Positions 14,128 to 22,529 are shown, counted from the stretch's first letter. The stretch is DNA of 33,802 nucleotides from Nocardia aobensis NBRC 100429 (GCF_000308375.1 NZ_BAFQ01000153.1:1-33802); one strand, 5' to 3'. Translations and numbers: made by a program. The notes: generated by a model from the sequence alone, not told the origin.

Positions 14128-15873
14128 ATGACGTCGTCGGATCCGTCGGACCGCCGCGGCGCCGGATCTGGTCGTCCGCTGCACCGCGACGCATCGGCCG
14201 CCTCGGCTGCCGGGGCGGGCTCCGAATCCGCTGTGCCCGGTACCGGCTCCGCCCCGAACGCGGGGGCCGAGACCGGGGCGGCGGGCGGTGCGGCTTCGAT
14301 GGGTTCCGTTGCGGCGCAACCTGTGTCGCCCGGTGCCGAGCGTCCTTATGTGGCGCTCGCGGTGGTTACCGCCGTCCTGTTCGTCACCTTCCTCGACACC
14401 ACGATCGTCAGCGTCGTCCTCGGCGATATCCAGTCCGACGTCCATGCCGGTGTGGTGTCGCTGCAGTGGGTGGTGAACGCCTACACGCTGGTGTTCGCGA
14501 GTCTGATGCTCACCGCCGGCACCCTCGGCGACCGGTGGGGTCGCAAACGCGTCATGGTCGGCGGGCTGGTGGTGTTCGCCGTCGGCTCGGTGTTGTCCGC
14601 GGTGGCCGGAAGTGTGTCGATTCTGATCGCCGGGCGGGCGGTCATGGGGGTCGGTGCGGCGGCCTCCGAACCGGGCACCCTGTCGGTGATCCGGCACATC
14701 TTCCCCGATCGCGGCGCCCGCGCGAAGGCGTTGGGTGCGTGGGCGGCGGTCTCCGGGTTGGCGCTGGCGCTGGGGCCGGTGATCGGCGGGCTGCTGGTCG
14801 GGGCGTTCGGCTGGCGCTCGATCTTCTGGTTCAACCTGATCGTCGGCGTGGTCGTGCTGGCGGCGGCGCTGAAATTCGTGCCGGAAAGCGCCGATCCGCA
14901 GCCGGGTCCGGTCGATTGGGCCGGATTCGTCCTGGGCGCAACGTTTCTCGGCTGCGTGATCTACGCGGCCATCTCCGGTGAGCAGGTGGGCTATTCGGCC
15001 GCCTCGGTGATCACGCTGTTCGTGATCGGCGGGATCGCGTTTCTCGCCTTCCTGGTGGTCGAGTCGCGCGCGGCCAATCCGATGTTCGACTTCCACTACC
15101 TGGAGCGCCCGCTGGTGCGCAGTGCGCTGGTCGTGGCGTTCGCGGTCTACTTCGGAATCTTCTCGATCTTCTTCTTCACCGCGCTGTATCTGCAAGAGGT
15201 GCTGGACTATTCGGGGTGGCGAACCGCCGCGGTGTTCGGCCCGATGGCCGTGGCGATCATCGCCGGTTCGCTGATCTCCGGATTCTGGGTGGCGTTGCGT
15301 GGCTCCCGCACGCCGATGATCGCCGGGTGTGTGCTCGGTGCCGCGGGAATCCTGCTCACGCGCCAGTTCCTCGGCGTCACCGTCGAATTCACGCCGCTGG
15401 CGCTGGCCCTGATGCTGGCCGGCCTCGGTTTCGGTATCGCGGTGGTGCCGCTGACCTCGGCCGTGCTGTCCGGCGTTCCGGCCGAACATTCCGGTATGGC
15501 GGCCGCCGCCACCAACACCATGCGTCAGGTCGGGGCGGTGGTGGGGGTGGCCGTACTGGGTTCGCTGGTCAATTCCTTCCTGAATTCGGACCTGCGGGAT
15601 CGGTTGCGGCAGATCGGCGTGCCGGCGAATTTCCAGGCCATCGTCATCGACGCCATCGAGACCGGCAATGTCCCGGCCGGGGGTGACGCGGCGGCCTCGG
15701 CCGCCTACGGGCCGATCGTGAACCGGGTCATCCACGCCACCTACGAGGCCTTCCATCGTGGACTCGAGGTAGCGCTGCTGGTGTCGGCGATCATGATTCT
15801 GATCGCCGCCGTGGTCACCGCGCTCTGGTTACCGCGGCGCGGCGATCGCGCCGGATACGTGCACGAGGACTGA
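14128..15873 (+). CDS. DHA2-family (EmrB/QacA-like) MFS drug exporter
   Basis: 581 residues with about 14 predicted TM helices. DHA2 motifs are evident: FLDTTIVSVVLG in TM1 (motif D1), LTAGTLGDRWGRKRVMVGG (motif A, loop 2-3), and SGLALALGPVIGGLLVGAFGWRSIFWFNL in TM5 (motif C, antiporter signature). The C-terminal half carries the NTMRQVGAVVGVAVLGSL motif. The first 75 residues before TM1 are an unusual Ala/Gly/Ser-rich extension; ATG at 14299 (MGSVAAQ) would remove most of it and is a real alternative start. The gene follows the lipoprotein by seven bases and converges on the TetR gene, which may regulate it or the divergent BVMO operon. Likely a proton-driven multidrug efflux pump; the substrate is unknown. 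Confidence 0.9.
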   Translation: MTSSDPSDRRGAGSGRPLHRDASAASAAGAGSESAVPGTGSAPNAGAETGAAGGAASMGSVAAQPVSPGAERPYVALAVVTAVLFVTFLDTTIVSVVLGDIQSDVHAGVVSLQWVVNAYTLVFASLMLTAGTLGDRWGRKRVMVGGLVVFAVGSVLSAVAGSVSILIAGRAVMGVGAAASEPGTLSVIRHIFPDRGARAKALGAWAAVSGLALALGPVIGGLLVGAFGWRSIFWFNLIVGVVVLAAALKFVPESADPQPGPVDWAGFVLGATFLGCVIYAAISGEQVGYSAASVITLFVIGGIAFLAFLVVESRAANPMFDFHYLERPLVRSALVVAFAVYFGIFSIFFFTALYLQEVLDYSGWRTAAVFGPMAVAIIAGSLISGFWVALRGSRTPMIAGCVLGAAGILLTRQFLGVTVEFTPLALALMLAGLGFGIAVVPLTSAVLSGVPAEHSGMAAAATNTMRQVGAVVGVAVLGSLVNSFLNSDLRDRLRQIGVPANFQAIVIDAIETGNVPAGGDAAASAAYGPIVNRVIHATYEAFHRGLEVALLVSAIMILIAAVVTALWLPRRGDRAGYVHED

Positions 15874-15914
15874 GGTCACGCGGGCAGCTCCGCTGCCGTG
15901 GTCACGCGGGCAGC
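15874..15914. repeat. 15-bp tandem direct repeat at the 3' end of the TetR gene
   Basis: ggtcacgcgggcagc occurs at 15874-15888 and 15900-15914, a 26-base period, with a partly conserved continuation. On the minus strand both copies read as a C-terminal ...LPA followed by TGA, so the TetR gene end appears to have been duplicated, the distal copy being non-coding. The inner ggcagc/gctgcc may also form a short hairpin between the convergent genes. Confidence 0.7.
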
Positions 15915-16561
15915 GCGGTGCCGCCGGCCGAACCGGCCAGCCATTCGGTGAGCACGGGATGCATGGCGAGCGCGGGCAGTGCGCCGACCAGGGTGTCGAT
16001 CAACTCGGTGCGGCCGATCTGCTCCTCGCGCAACCAGATCAGGGTCGTCTCCTCGACGAACGCGATCCAGCCGCGGAACACCAGGCGAAGTCGCGGGAGT
16101 TCGGGATCGTCGGCGGCCAGCGGTGTCTCGGCGAGGATGCGATCGACCATGGCATCGCGGGTGGCGTCGGCCAGCGCCATCAGTTCGGGGCTGCCGCTGG
16201 CGGGGCCGCGGAGCAGGCCCTGGTAGGAGATCCGGTTCTCGCTGACGTACTCGACGTAGCGTTCGACCGCGTCGCGCAGCATGCTGAACAGATCGAGGCT
16301 GCGGTCGGGCATGGTGCGAGCGAGTAGTTCCTCGTTGGCGCGGCGCACGATGGCGCGCTGGAAATCCTGCTTCGACGCGAAGTAGTGGAAGAGCAGGCCG
16401 CGGGAGATGCCCGCCTGCCGGGCGATCTCCCCGATGGAGATGTCCTCCAGCGTGCGGTCGCGCAGCATTTTCACGCCCAGGGACACCAGCTGTTCGCGCC
16501 GTTCGCCCGGGCTCAGCCGCACCCGTTTGGTGCCGGGACCGTTGTCACTCACGGTTGCCAT
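15902..16561 (-). CDS. TetR/AcrR-family transcriptional regulator
   Basis: 219 residues. The N-terminal DNA-binding domain is classic: RREQLVSLGVKMLRDRTLEDISIGEIARQAG, then the recognition helix ISRGLLFHYFASKQDFQRAIVR (about residues 52-73). The remaining 150 residues form the ligand-binding helical domain, including the late block RLVFRGWIAFVEETTLIWL. It is divergent from the BVMO gene with 60 bases between the starts, and a 45-bp nested palindrome fills most of that space. It is therefore likely a repressor of the BVMO operon and of itself. A minus-strand TACCGT eight bases before the ATG suggests a leaderless transcript. The inducer is unknown; a ketone or acyl compound handled by the operon is the natural guess. 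Confidence 0.92.
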   Translation of the reverse strand: MATVSDNGPGTKRVRLSPGERREQLVSLGVKMLRDRTLEDISIGEIARQAGISRGLLFHYFASKQDFQRAIVRRANEELLARTMPDRSLDLFSMLRDAVERYVEYVSENRISYQGLLRGPASGSPELMALADATRDAMVDRILAETPLAADDPELPRLRLVFRGWIAFVEETTLIWLREEQIGRTELIDTLVGALPALAMHPVLTEWLAGSAGGTALPA

Positions 16562-16621
16562 CCTACTGAACGGTAGTCAATACTGTTGACTCCTGCTCAA
16601 TAGGATCGTAGGGTTGGATAC
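16561..16621 (+). promoter_or_regulatory. Divergent tetR/BVMO promoter with a 45-bp nested palindromic operator
   Basis: The stretch 16561-16605 is an imperfect palindrome centred on 16583: 17 of 22 positions match between the arms. Its core is the perfect gtcaa-tactg-ttgac (16576-16590), flanked by tcctactgaac (16561-16571) and its near reverse complement gctcaatagga (16595-16605). A plus-strand promoter TTGACT (16586-16591), 17-base spacer, TAGGGT (16609-16614) starts inside it. TAGGGT ends seven bases before the BVMO ATG, which predicts a leaderless mRNA. A 10-bp repeat tcgtagggtt occurs at 16606-16615 and 16627-16636. Confidence 0.72.
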
Positions 16622-18241
16622 ATGAGTCGTAGGGTTACAGACAACGGCCGTAGCGACGCGCTCGGAGGCGGTAGCTTGCGTGACCACGGAGAGCGCCGCG
16701 AAGGCCGTGATGAGCGGAGCCGCAGTGTAGCGGGGGCGCGTCATGTGCATACGTTGATCGTCGGCAGTGGATTCTCGGGCCTGGGCCTGGCCATCCGTTT
16801 GAGCCAGCAGGGTCGCGACGACTACCTGGTGCTCGAGCGCGGCAACGATGTCGGCGGTACCTGGCGCGACAACACCTACCCCGGCGCCGCCTGCGATGTG
16901 CCGTCGCAGCTGTACTCCTACTCGTTCGCGCTCAATCCGAACTGGTCGCGCTCGTTCTCCAAGCAGCCGGAGATCCAGTCCTACATCCAGGGCGTGGCCG
17001 ATCGGCACGGCGTGCGAGACAAGCACATCTTCGACTGCGAGATGACCGGCGCCCGGTGGAACGAGGAGCAGGCCCGCTGGGAGGTGCAGACCAGCCAGGG
17101 CGCGTTCACCGCCGACATCCTGGTCTCCGCCGTCGGCGCGCTGTGCGAACCGAACCTTCCGGATATCAAGGGCATCAACGGTTTCCAGGGCCGCATCTTC
17201 CACTCCGCGCGCTGGGATCACGACGCGGATCTGACCGGCAAGCGGGTCGCGGTGATCGGCACCGGCGCCTCGGCCATCCAGATCGTGCCCTCGATCGCGC
17301 CGAAGGTGGCCCATCTCGACGTCTACCAGCGCACCGCCCCGTGGCTGCTGCCGCGGATCGACCGTCCGTACACCCTGCCCGAGCGGCTGGCCTTCAAATA
17401 CGTTCCCGGCGTGCAGAAGTTGTCGCGTGCCGCCATCTACGCAGCCCGCGAAACGCAGGTCGTCGGCCTGGCGAAGTTCCCGCCGGCCATGCTCGCGCTG
17501 GAAGGCCTCGCCCGGCTGAAGCTGCGGCTCGAGGTGCCGGACGCGCAGTTGCGCGAGAAGGTCACGCCGAACTTCCGCATCGGCTGCAAGCGCATGCTGA
17601 TCTCCAACGAGTACTACCCGGCGCTCAGGCGCGACAATGTCGACGTGGTCACCGACGGCATCCGCGAGATCCGCGCGAATTCGATCGTCACCGCCGACGG
17701 CACCGAACGCGAGATCGACGCCCTCATCGTGGCGACCGGATTCCACGTCACCGATTCGCCGGTGTACGAGACGATCGCCGGCCGCGACGGGCGCACGCTC
17801 ACCGAGCTGTTCGACGAGATCGGGCAGCAGGGCTACAAGGGCGCGGCGATCAACAACTTCCCGAACATGTTCTTCCTGCTCGGCCCGAACGTCGGCCTCG
17901 GCCACACCTCGATGGTGTACATGATCGAATCGCAGATCAACTACATCGCCGACGCGATCGCCACCTTCGACCAGCGCGGCCTGCGTACGGTCGAGGTGCG
18001 AAAAGACGTGCAGGACACCTACAACCGCGACCTGCAGGACCGCATGTCCAACAGCGTCTGGCTCAACGGTGGTTGTGCCAGCTGGTATCTGGACAAGCAC
18101 GGCAACAACACCACGCTGTGGCCCGATTTCACCTTCCGCTTCCGCAAGCTGACGGAGAAGTTCGACGTCGCGGCATACGACACGACCCGATCGACCGACG
18201 GGGCCGCGCGGCCCGATCTGAAAGTGGTAGCAGCACAGTGA
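16622..18241 (+). CDS. Flavin-containing Baeyer-Villiger-type monooxygenase
   Basis: 539 residues. The first Rossmann fold is LIVGSGFSGLGLA (glycines 48-53), followed by GGTWRDNTYPGAACDVPSQL, which is typical of class B monooxygenases. The Baeyer-Villiger fingerprint FxGxxxHxxxWD is complete as FQGRIFHSARWD (188-199), and the NADPH fold VIGTGASAIQ follows directly. Later blocks LIVATGFHVTD, FPNMFFLLGPNVGLGHTS and SVWLNGGCASWYLDKHGNNTTLWP also fit. It inserts one oxygen from O2 next to a ketone carbonyl, giving an ester or lactone, using NADPH and FAD. The first 40 residues are a charged extension unlike the usual N-terminus, but ATG 16622 is supported by a leaderless promoter. Its stop overlaps the SDR start (GTGA), implying coupling. 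The ketone substrate is unknown. Confidence 0.93.
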   Translation: MSRRVTDNGRSDALGGGSLRDHGERREGRDERSRSVAGARHVHTLIVGSGFSGLGLAIRLSQQGRDDYLVLERGNDVGGTWRDNTYPGAACDVPSQLYSYSFALNPNWSRSFSKQPEIQSYIQGVADRHGVRDKHIFDCEMTGARWNEEQARWEVQTSQGAFTADILVSAVGALCEPNLPDIKGINGFQGRIFHSARWDHDADLTGKRVAVIGTGASAIQIVPSIAPKVAHLDVYQRTAPWLLPRIDRPYTLPERLAFKYVPGVQKLSRAAIYAARETQVVGLAKFPPAMLALEGLARLKLRLEVPDAQLREKVTPNFRIGCKRMLISNEYYPALRRDNVDVVTDGIREIRANSIVTADGTEREIDALIVATGFHVTDSPVYETIAGRDGRTLTELFDEIGQQGYKGAAINNFPNMFFLLGPNVGLGHTSMVYMIESQINYIADAIATFDQRGLRTVEVRKDVQDTYNRDLQDRMSNSVWLNGGCASWYLDKHGNNTTLWPDFTFRFRKLTEKFDVAAYDTTRSTDGAARPDLKVVAAQ

Positions 18242-19068
18242 GCAATGACGCTTATTTCACCGGCAAGGTATGTGTGATCACGGGCGCCGGCTCGGGTATC
18301 GGCCGCGCGCTGGCCGAGAACCTGGCCCGCCGGGGCGCGAAACTCGCCCTCTCCGACATCGATACCGAAGGACTGGCCGAAACCGTCCGCCGCGTCGAGG
18401 CGCTGGGTGCGCAGGTGAAGTCCGATCGGCTCAACGTGGCCGAGCGCGAAGCGGTGCTGCTCTACGCCGACGAGGTGAAGAAGCATTTCGGCGTGGTGCA
18501 CCAGATCTACAACAACGCCGGTATCGCCTTCCACGGCGAGGTGGTCGACTCCCAGTTCAAGGACATCGAGCGCATCATGGATGTCGATTTCTGGGGAGTC
18601 GTCAACGGCACCAAGGCGTTCCTGCCCGCCATCATCGAATCCGGTGACGGCCACGTGATCAACGTGTCCAGTCTGTTCGGCCTGATCGCGGTGCCGGGCC
18701 AGAGTGCTTACAACGCCGCCAAATTCGCGGTGCGCGGCTTCACCGAATCGCTGCGCCAGGAGATGCTGGCGCGCAAGCATCCGGTCAAGGTCACCTGCGT
18801 CCATCCCGGCGGTATCAAGACCGCCGTGGCGCGCAACGCCACCTACGCCGAGGGGATCGACGCTCAGAAGTTCTCCTCGTTCTTCGACAAGCAGCTCGCC
18901 CTGCACACCCCGGAGATGGCCGCGCAGACCATCACCGAGGCCGTGCGCAAGGGTCACGGCCGCGTGCTGATCGGCTGGGAGGCCAAGGCGCTCGATCTGT
19001 TCGTGCGCACCACCGCGTCCTACTACCAGCGCATCGCGAACGTCGTCAACAGCCGGTTCCTGCCCTGA
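18238..19068 (+). CDS. Short-chain dehydrogenase/reductase (classical SDR)
   Basis: 276 residues from GTG 18238, which overlaps the BVMO stop by four bases. The cofactor motif TGAGSGIG (15-22) and NNAG are intact. The catalytic residues S145 (INVSS), Y158 and K162 (YNAAK) are correctly spaced. An aspartate ends the second strand (LSDID), which favours NAD over NADP. The C-terminal part (about 60 residues, from the KFSSFF stretch on) is long for an SDR and is shared with mycobacterial proteins encoded beside BVMO and esterase genes (Rv3085, Rv1245c types, from memory). In this context it could oxidise a secondary alcohol to the ketone used by the BVMO, or handle the alcohol released by the esterase. 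The assignment of direction and substrate is inference. Confidence 0.92.
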   Translation: MSNDAYFTGKVCVITGAGSGIGRALAENLARRGAKLALSDIDTEGLAETVRRVEALGAQVKSDRLNVAEREAVLLYADEVKKHFGVVHQIYNNAGIAFHGEVVDSQFKDIERIMDVDFWGVVNGTKAFLPAIIESGDGHVINVSSLFGLIAVPGQSAYNAAKFAVRGFTESLRQEMLARKHPVKVTCVHPGGIKTAVARNATYAEGIDAQKFSSFFDKQLALHTPEMAAQTITEAVRKGHGRVLIGWEAKALDLFVRTTASYYQRIANVVNSRFLP

Positions 19069-19090
19069 TTCGCCGCGGGAATTCACTGTG

Positions 19091-20017
19091 ATGCCTGGTT
19101 TTTCGAAATCCGTGGCCCTGCCGCTGCCCGTCGCGCGGGCCGTCCTCGGGCCGATGTTCCGGTTCGCCATGCACAGCCGGCTGCCGTGGGCGGCGCAGCG
19201 CCACCTGCTCGACGCGGGTTCGGTGCTGCAGACGCTGCCCGCCGGTACCCGGGTGCATCGGATGCGGCTCGGCGGCCGTCCCGCCGAGCGGGTGACCGCC
19301 GGCGTAGCCGACGGCCCGGGTGCGGTGCTGTACCTGCACGGTGGTGGATACACCATCGGGTCCCCGGCCACCCATCGGTCGCTGGCGGCGCATCTGTCGC
19401 GCGACATCGGTTGTCCCGTCTACGTTCCGGACTACCGGCTGGCGCCGGAACATCCGTATCCGGCCGCGCTCGACGACGCCGAGGCGGCCTTCCTGGAGCT
19501 GGTGTCCACCGGCCTGGCGCCGCAGCAGATCGCGGTCGCGGGCGACTCCGCCGGCGGCGGACTATCACTCGCGCTGGCGTTGCGCCTGCGTGACCGGCAC
19601 GGAATGCGGCCCGCCGCACTGGGTTTGATCGCCCCGTGGGCCGACCCGAACGAACTGCCGGCCCGCGAGCGCGACCTGGTGGTCAACAAGGCGTGGTCGC
19701 GGTTGTGCGCCGCCGCCTATCTGGGCGACGGCGATCCGCTCGATCCGGGCTACGCGCCGCTGCTCGGATCGCTGGGCGGGCTACCCGCGACCTACGTCCA
19801 GGTCGACGAGGGCGAGTTGCTGCATTCGCAGTGCGTGCGCCTGGCGGCCGCACTGCGGGCAGCCCAGGTGCCGGTGCAGTTCTCGGTGACGCGCGGGCTC
19901 TGGCACGTCTCGCAGCTGCAGGCGTCGCTGGTGGCGCCGGCCGCGCTCGCCGCGCGGGAACTGGCGGGATTCCTCGGTCAATCGCTGCAACCAGCGCAAA
20001 CCGGATCCATAGGATAG
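19091..20017 (+). CDS. Alpha/beta hydrolase of the hormone-sensitive-lipase family (esterase, LipR-like)
   Basis: 308 residues from ATG 19091 (GTG 19088 is nearly as good; GGGA at 19077-19080 serves either). The HSL-family oxyanion motif HGGG is at 83-86, preceded by AVLYL. The nucleophile is S153 in GDSAGGG. DYRLAPEHPYPAALDD is the diagnostic HSL block. The acid is probably E242 in VDEGELL, and the base is H272 in LWHVSQ. There is no signal peptide, so it is cytoplasmic. It should cleave short- or medium-chain esters, which is exactly the product type of the BVMO two genes upstream. It starts 22 bases after the SDR stop, in one apparent operon. It resembles Rv3084 (lipR) in context rather than proven orthology. 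Confidence 0.9.
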   Translation: MPGFSKSVALPLPVARAVLGPMFRFAMHSRLPWAAQRHLLDAGSVLQTLPAGTRVHRMRLGGRPAERVTAGVADGPGAVLYLHGGGYTIGSPATHRSLAAHLSRDIGCPVYVPDYRLAPEHPYPAALDDAEAAFLELVSTGLAPQQIAVAGDSAGGGLSLALALRLRDRHGMRPAALGLIAPWADPNELPARERDLVVNKAWSRLCAAAYLGDGDPLDPGYAPLLGSLGGLPATYVQVDEGELLHSQCVRLAAALRAAQVPVQFSVTRGLWHVSQLQASLVAPAALAARELAGFLGQSLQPAQTGSIG

Positions 20018-20140
20018 AAGCCGTAGGACAGGTTCCGTCCGGCCGCATCCGTGTCGAAATTCTCGACCGGGCGGCCGGGCGGAGCCTGCCGTTGCGGCTG
20101 GCGTAAATTACTGGCGAGTAGACCACGTGGAAGGGCACCG

Positions 20141-21931
20141 ATGCGAGAGTTCGAAGTCCCGGCTACCTACACCATCCCCGAAGACGCCAATATGTCCGAT
20201 GGCGCCTTCCGGCACGCCGAGCGTACGCCCGGCCTGGTGGTGTTCAACAGGCCGGACGGCAAGGGCGGTTGGACAGATGTCACCGCCGCGGAGTTCGCGA
20301 AACATGTCACCGCGGTGGCCAAGGGACTGATCGCCTCCGGCATCGAACTCGGCGACCGGGTCGCCATCCTGGCCTCCACCCGGTACGAGTGGGTCGTGCT
20401 GGACTTCGCGATCTGGGCGGCCGGCGGCTGCACCGTCGCGATCTTCGACAGCTCCTCCGCCGAGCAGGCGCGCTGGATCCTGTCGGATTCGGGCACCAAG
20501 CTGATCGTGGTCGAGAACGCCCGGCACCGGGCCACCATCGCCGAGATCGAGGACGGCCTGCCCGAACTGGGCGAGCCGCTGGTGATCGACGACGGTGCGA
20601 TCGACACCCTGCTCGCCCGGGGCAAGGATCTCGGCGACGAGGCCGTGCACGAGCGGCGCAAGCAGGTCAAGGCGGCCTCGCCGGCCTCGCTGATCTACAC
20701 CTCCGGCACCACCGGCCGGCCCAAGGGCGTCATGCTCTCGCATGCCAACCTCTACGCCGAATCGGCCGCCGACCGTGCCGCGATGCCGCAGTTCCTCAAG
20801 CCCGGTCATCGCTCGCTGCTGTTCTTGCCGCTGGCCCACGTCTTCGCCCGCGCGGTCGCGCTGGCGGCCTTCGACGCCGGGGTCACCGTCGCGCACACGG
20901 CCGACTGGTCGACGCTCGTCGAGCAGTTCGGCGAGTACAAGCCGGACTTCATCCTCTCGGTGCCGCGCGTATTCGAGAAGGTGTTCAACGGCGCGAAGCA
21001 GAAAGCGCACGACGGCGGCAAGGGCAAGATCTTCGATCTGGCCGCCGACACCGCCGTGGAGTACAGCCAGGCGCTCGACAACGGCGGCCCGGGTCTCGTG
21101 CTCAAGGTCAAGCACACGGTGTTCGACAAGCTGGTCTACGGCAAGCTGCGCGAGGCCATGGGTGGGCGCTGCAAGTCCGCCGTCTCCGGCGGCGGCCCCC
21201 TCGGCGCGCGGCTGGGTCATTTCTTCCGCGGTATCGGCGTCACGATCTACGAGGGCTACGGCCTGACCGAGAGCACCGCCGCTGTTTCGGTGAACACCCC
21301 CGAACATCTGAAGGTCGGCTCGGTGGGCCGCCCGCTCGGCGGTCACGCCGCGAAGGTGGCCGAGGACGGCGAGCTGCTGCTGCGCGGCCCGGTCGTGTTC
21401 GCCGGCTACTGGAACAACCCGACCGCCACCGAGGACGCCTTCGACGACGGCTGGTTCAAGACCGGCGACCTCGGCGCCATCGACGAGCAGGGCTTCATCA
21501 CGATCACCGGTCGCAAGAAGGAAATCATCGTCACCGCCGGCGGCAAGAACGTCTCCCCGGCGATGCTCGAGGACTCCCTGCGCTCGCATCCGCTGATCAG
21601 CCAGGTGATGGTGGTCGGTGACGGCAAGCCGTTCGTCGGCGCGCTGATCACCCTCGACCCGGAGGCGCTGCCGGGCTGGAAGACCCGCAACAACGTGCCC
21701 GAGGACACCCCGATCGAGAAGCTGATCGAGCTGCCGGAACTGACCGCCGAGATCGACAAGGCGGTGAAGGACACCAACAAGCTGGTCTCCCATGCCGAGG
21801 CGATCAAGAAGACCCGCATCCTGCCGGTCGACTGGACCGAGGAGAGCGGTGAGCTGACGCCGAAGATGTCGCTCAAGCGCAATGTGGTGATGAAGAACTA
21901 CGCGACCGAGGTCGAGGCGATCTACGGCTGA
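20141..21931 (+). CDS. Long-chain fatty-acid-CoA ligase, FadD15-like AMP-forming synthetase
   Basis: 596 residues. It has the ANL-superfamily layout: the phosphate loop IYTSGTTGRPKGVMLSH, the LPLAHVFARA block, the AMP-binding motif YEGYGLTEST, then DDGWFKTGDLGAIDEQGF and the hinge GRKKEIIVTAGGKNVSP leading to the small C-terminal lobe. The end (LTPKMSLKRNVVMKNY) is typical of FadD15-type ligases (Rv2187). It activates fatty acids with ATP and CoA for beta-oxidation or lipid synthesis. ATG 20141 is preceded by GGAAGGG five bases upstream. It follows the esterase by 123 bases, so it may have its own promoter or read through from the BVMO operon; it would activate the acid released by the esterase. 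FadD15 homologues often stand alone, so membership in the operon is not certain. Confidence 0.94.
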   Translation: MREFEVPATYTIPEDANMSDGAFRHAERTPGLVVFNRPDGKGGWTDVTAAEFAKHVTAVAKGLIASGIELGDRVAILASTRYEWVVLDFAIWAAGGCTVAIFDSSSAEQARWILSDSGTKLIVVENARHRATIAEIEDGLPELGEPLVIDDGAIDTLLARGKDLGDEAVHERRKQVKAASPASLIYTSGTTGRPKGVMLSHANLYAESAADRAAMPQFLKPGHRSLLFLPLAHVFARAVALAAFDAGVTVAHTADWSTLVEQFGEYKPDFILSVPRVFEKVFNGAKQKAHDGGKGKIFDLAADTAVEYSQALDNGGPGLVLKVKHTVFDKLVYGKLREAMGGRCKSAVSGGGPLGARLGHFFRGIGVTIYEGYGLTESTAAVSVNTPEHLKVGSVGRPLGGHAAKVAEDGELLLRGPVVFAGYWNNPTATEDAFDDGWFKTGDLGAIDEQGFITITGRKKEIIVTAGGKNVSPAMLEDSLRSHPLISQVMVVGDGKPFVGALITLDPEALPGWKTRNNVPEDTPIEKLIELPELTAEIDKAVKDTNKLVSHAEAIKKTRILPVDWTEESGELTPKMSLKRNVVMKNYATEVEAIYG

Positions 21932-21947
21932 GCCCGCTCGTACGCCC

Positions 21948-21982
21948 GAACGGCCCGTCTTCTGCTCGAAGGCGGGCCGTTC
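21948..21982 (+). terminator. Hairpin terminator after the acyl-CoA ligase gene
   Basis: gaacggcccg (21948-21957) pairs exactly with cgggccgttc (21973-21982); the inner bases add three or four weaker pairs. It lies 17 bases after the stop and is followed by tgcgttt. Confidence 0.75.
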
Positions 21983-22103
21983 TGCGTTTCGACGTGCGAC
22001 GATATGCGCGATATCCGGCGATGATTTTCTCCGGCTGCCGCCGTCTCATCTGTGGGGCCGCGGCCGCCGGTCGCAGGCCCGTATCCATACGGAGGAGGCA
22101 ATC

Positions 22104-22529
22104 GTGAAGTCGGCTACCGCATATCTGTTGTTCGACGGTGATGCCGAGGAGGCATTCACCTTCTATCAGTCGGTACTGGGCGGGGAACTGCAGATGGTCC
22201 GCTATCGAGACATGGGTGACGGCGGTGGCGGGAACCTGCCCGAAGAGGTGGGCAAGCGCATCGCCAACGCCGCGTTGACCTGGCGGGAGGATCAGCTGCT
22301 GATGGGGTCGGACTGTCCGCCCGATCAGCAGATCAACCACGACAACGTGCCGTTCAGCGTTTGCCTGGATGTGGACGACGAGGCTGAGGCCGGACGGATC
22401 TTCACCGGGTTGTCCGCGGGCGGACAGGTCACCATGCCGCTGGGCAAAACCGAGTGGGCGAAGCAGTTCGGCATGGTCACCGACAAATTCTCGGTGCCGT
22501 GGATGATCAATCTGTACGGCGGCGAATAG
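22104..22529 (+). CDS. VOC-superfamily protein, PhnB-like
   Basis: 141 residues from GTG 22104, with a very strong ribosome site GGAGGAGG at 22091-22098. The fold is a pair of beta-alpha-beta-beta-beta modules of the glyoxalase/bleomycin-resistance/PhnB type. The start is SATAYLLFDGDAEEAFTFYQSVLGGEL, the middle is LMGSDCPP, and the end is FGMVTDKFSVPWMINLYG, the standard PhnB-like terminal motif. Members of this subfamily have no firmly known reaction; many lack some metal ligands of true glyoxalases. It is flanked by the FadD terminator upstream and converges on the tautomerase gene, so it is probably a single-gene transcript. Cytoplasmic, with no signal peptide. Confidence 0.88.
   Translation: MKSATAYLLFDGDAEEAFTFYQSVLGGELQMVRYRDMGDGGGGNLPEEVGKRIANAALTWREDQLLMGSDCPPDQQINHDNVPFSVCLDVDDEAEAGRIFTGLSAGGQVTMPLGKTEWAKQFGMVTDKFSVPWMINLYGGE

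Noticed and set aside
13996..15756. Long minus-strand frame of 586 codons opposite the DHA2 exporter
   Set aside because: Shadow of the exporter: His/Arg/Gly/Asp-rich, no domain, while the plus strand has full MFS motifs.
16622..20017. Direct orthology of the BVMO cluster to the M. tuberculosis mymA operon
   Set aside because: The gene set is similar, but the BVMO N-terminal signature differs from MymA as I recall it, and the regulator is TetR instead of the AraC-type VirS; kept only as an analogy.
20108..21793. Minus-strand frame of 561 codons opposite fadD
   Set aside because: Antisense shadow; the plus strand carries all acyl-CoA ligase motifs.
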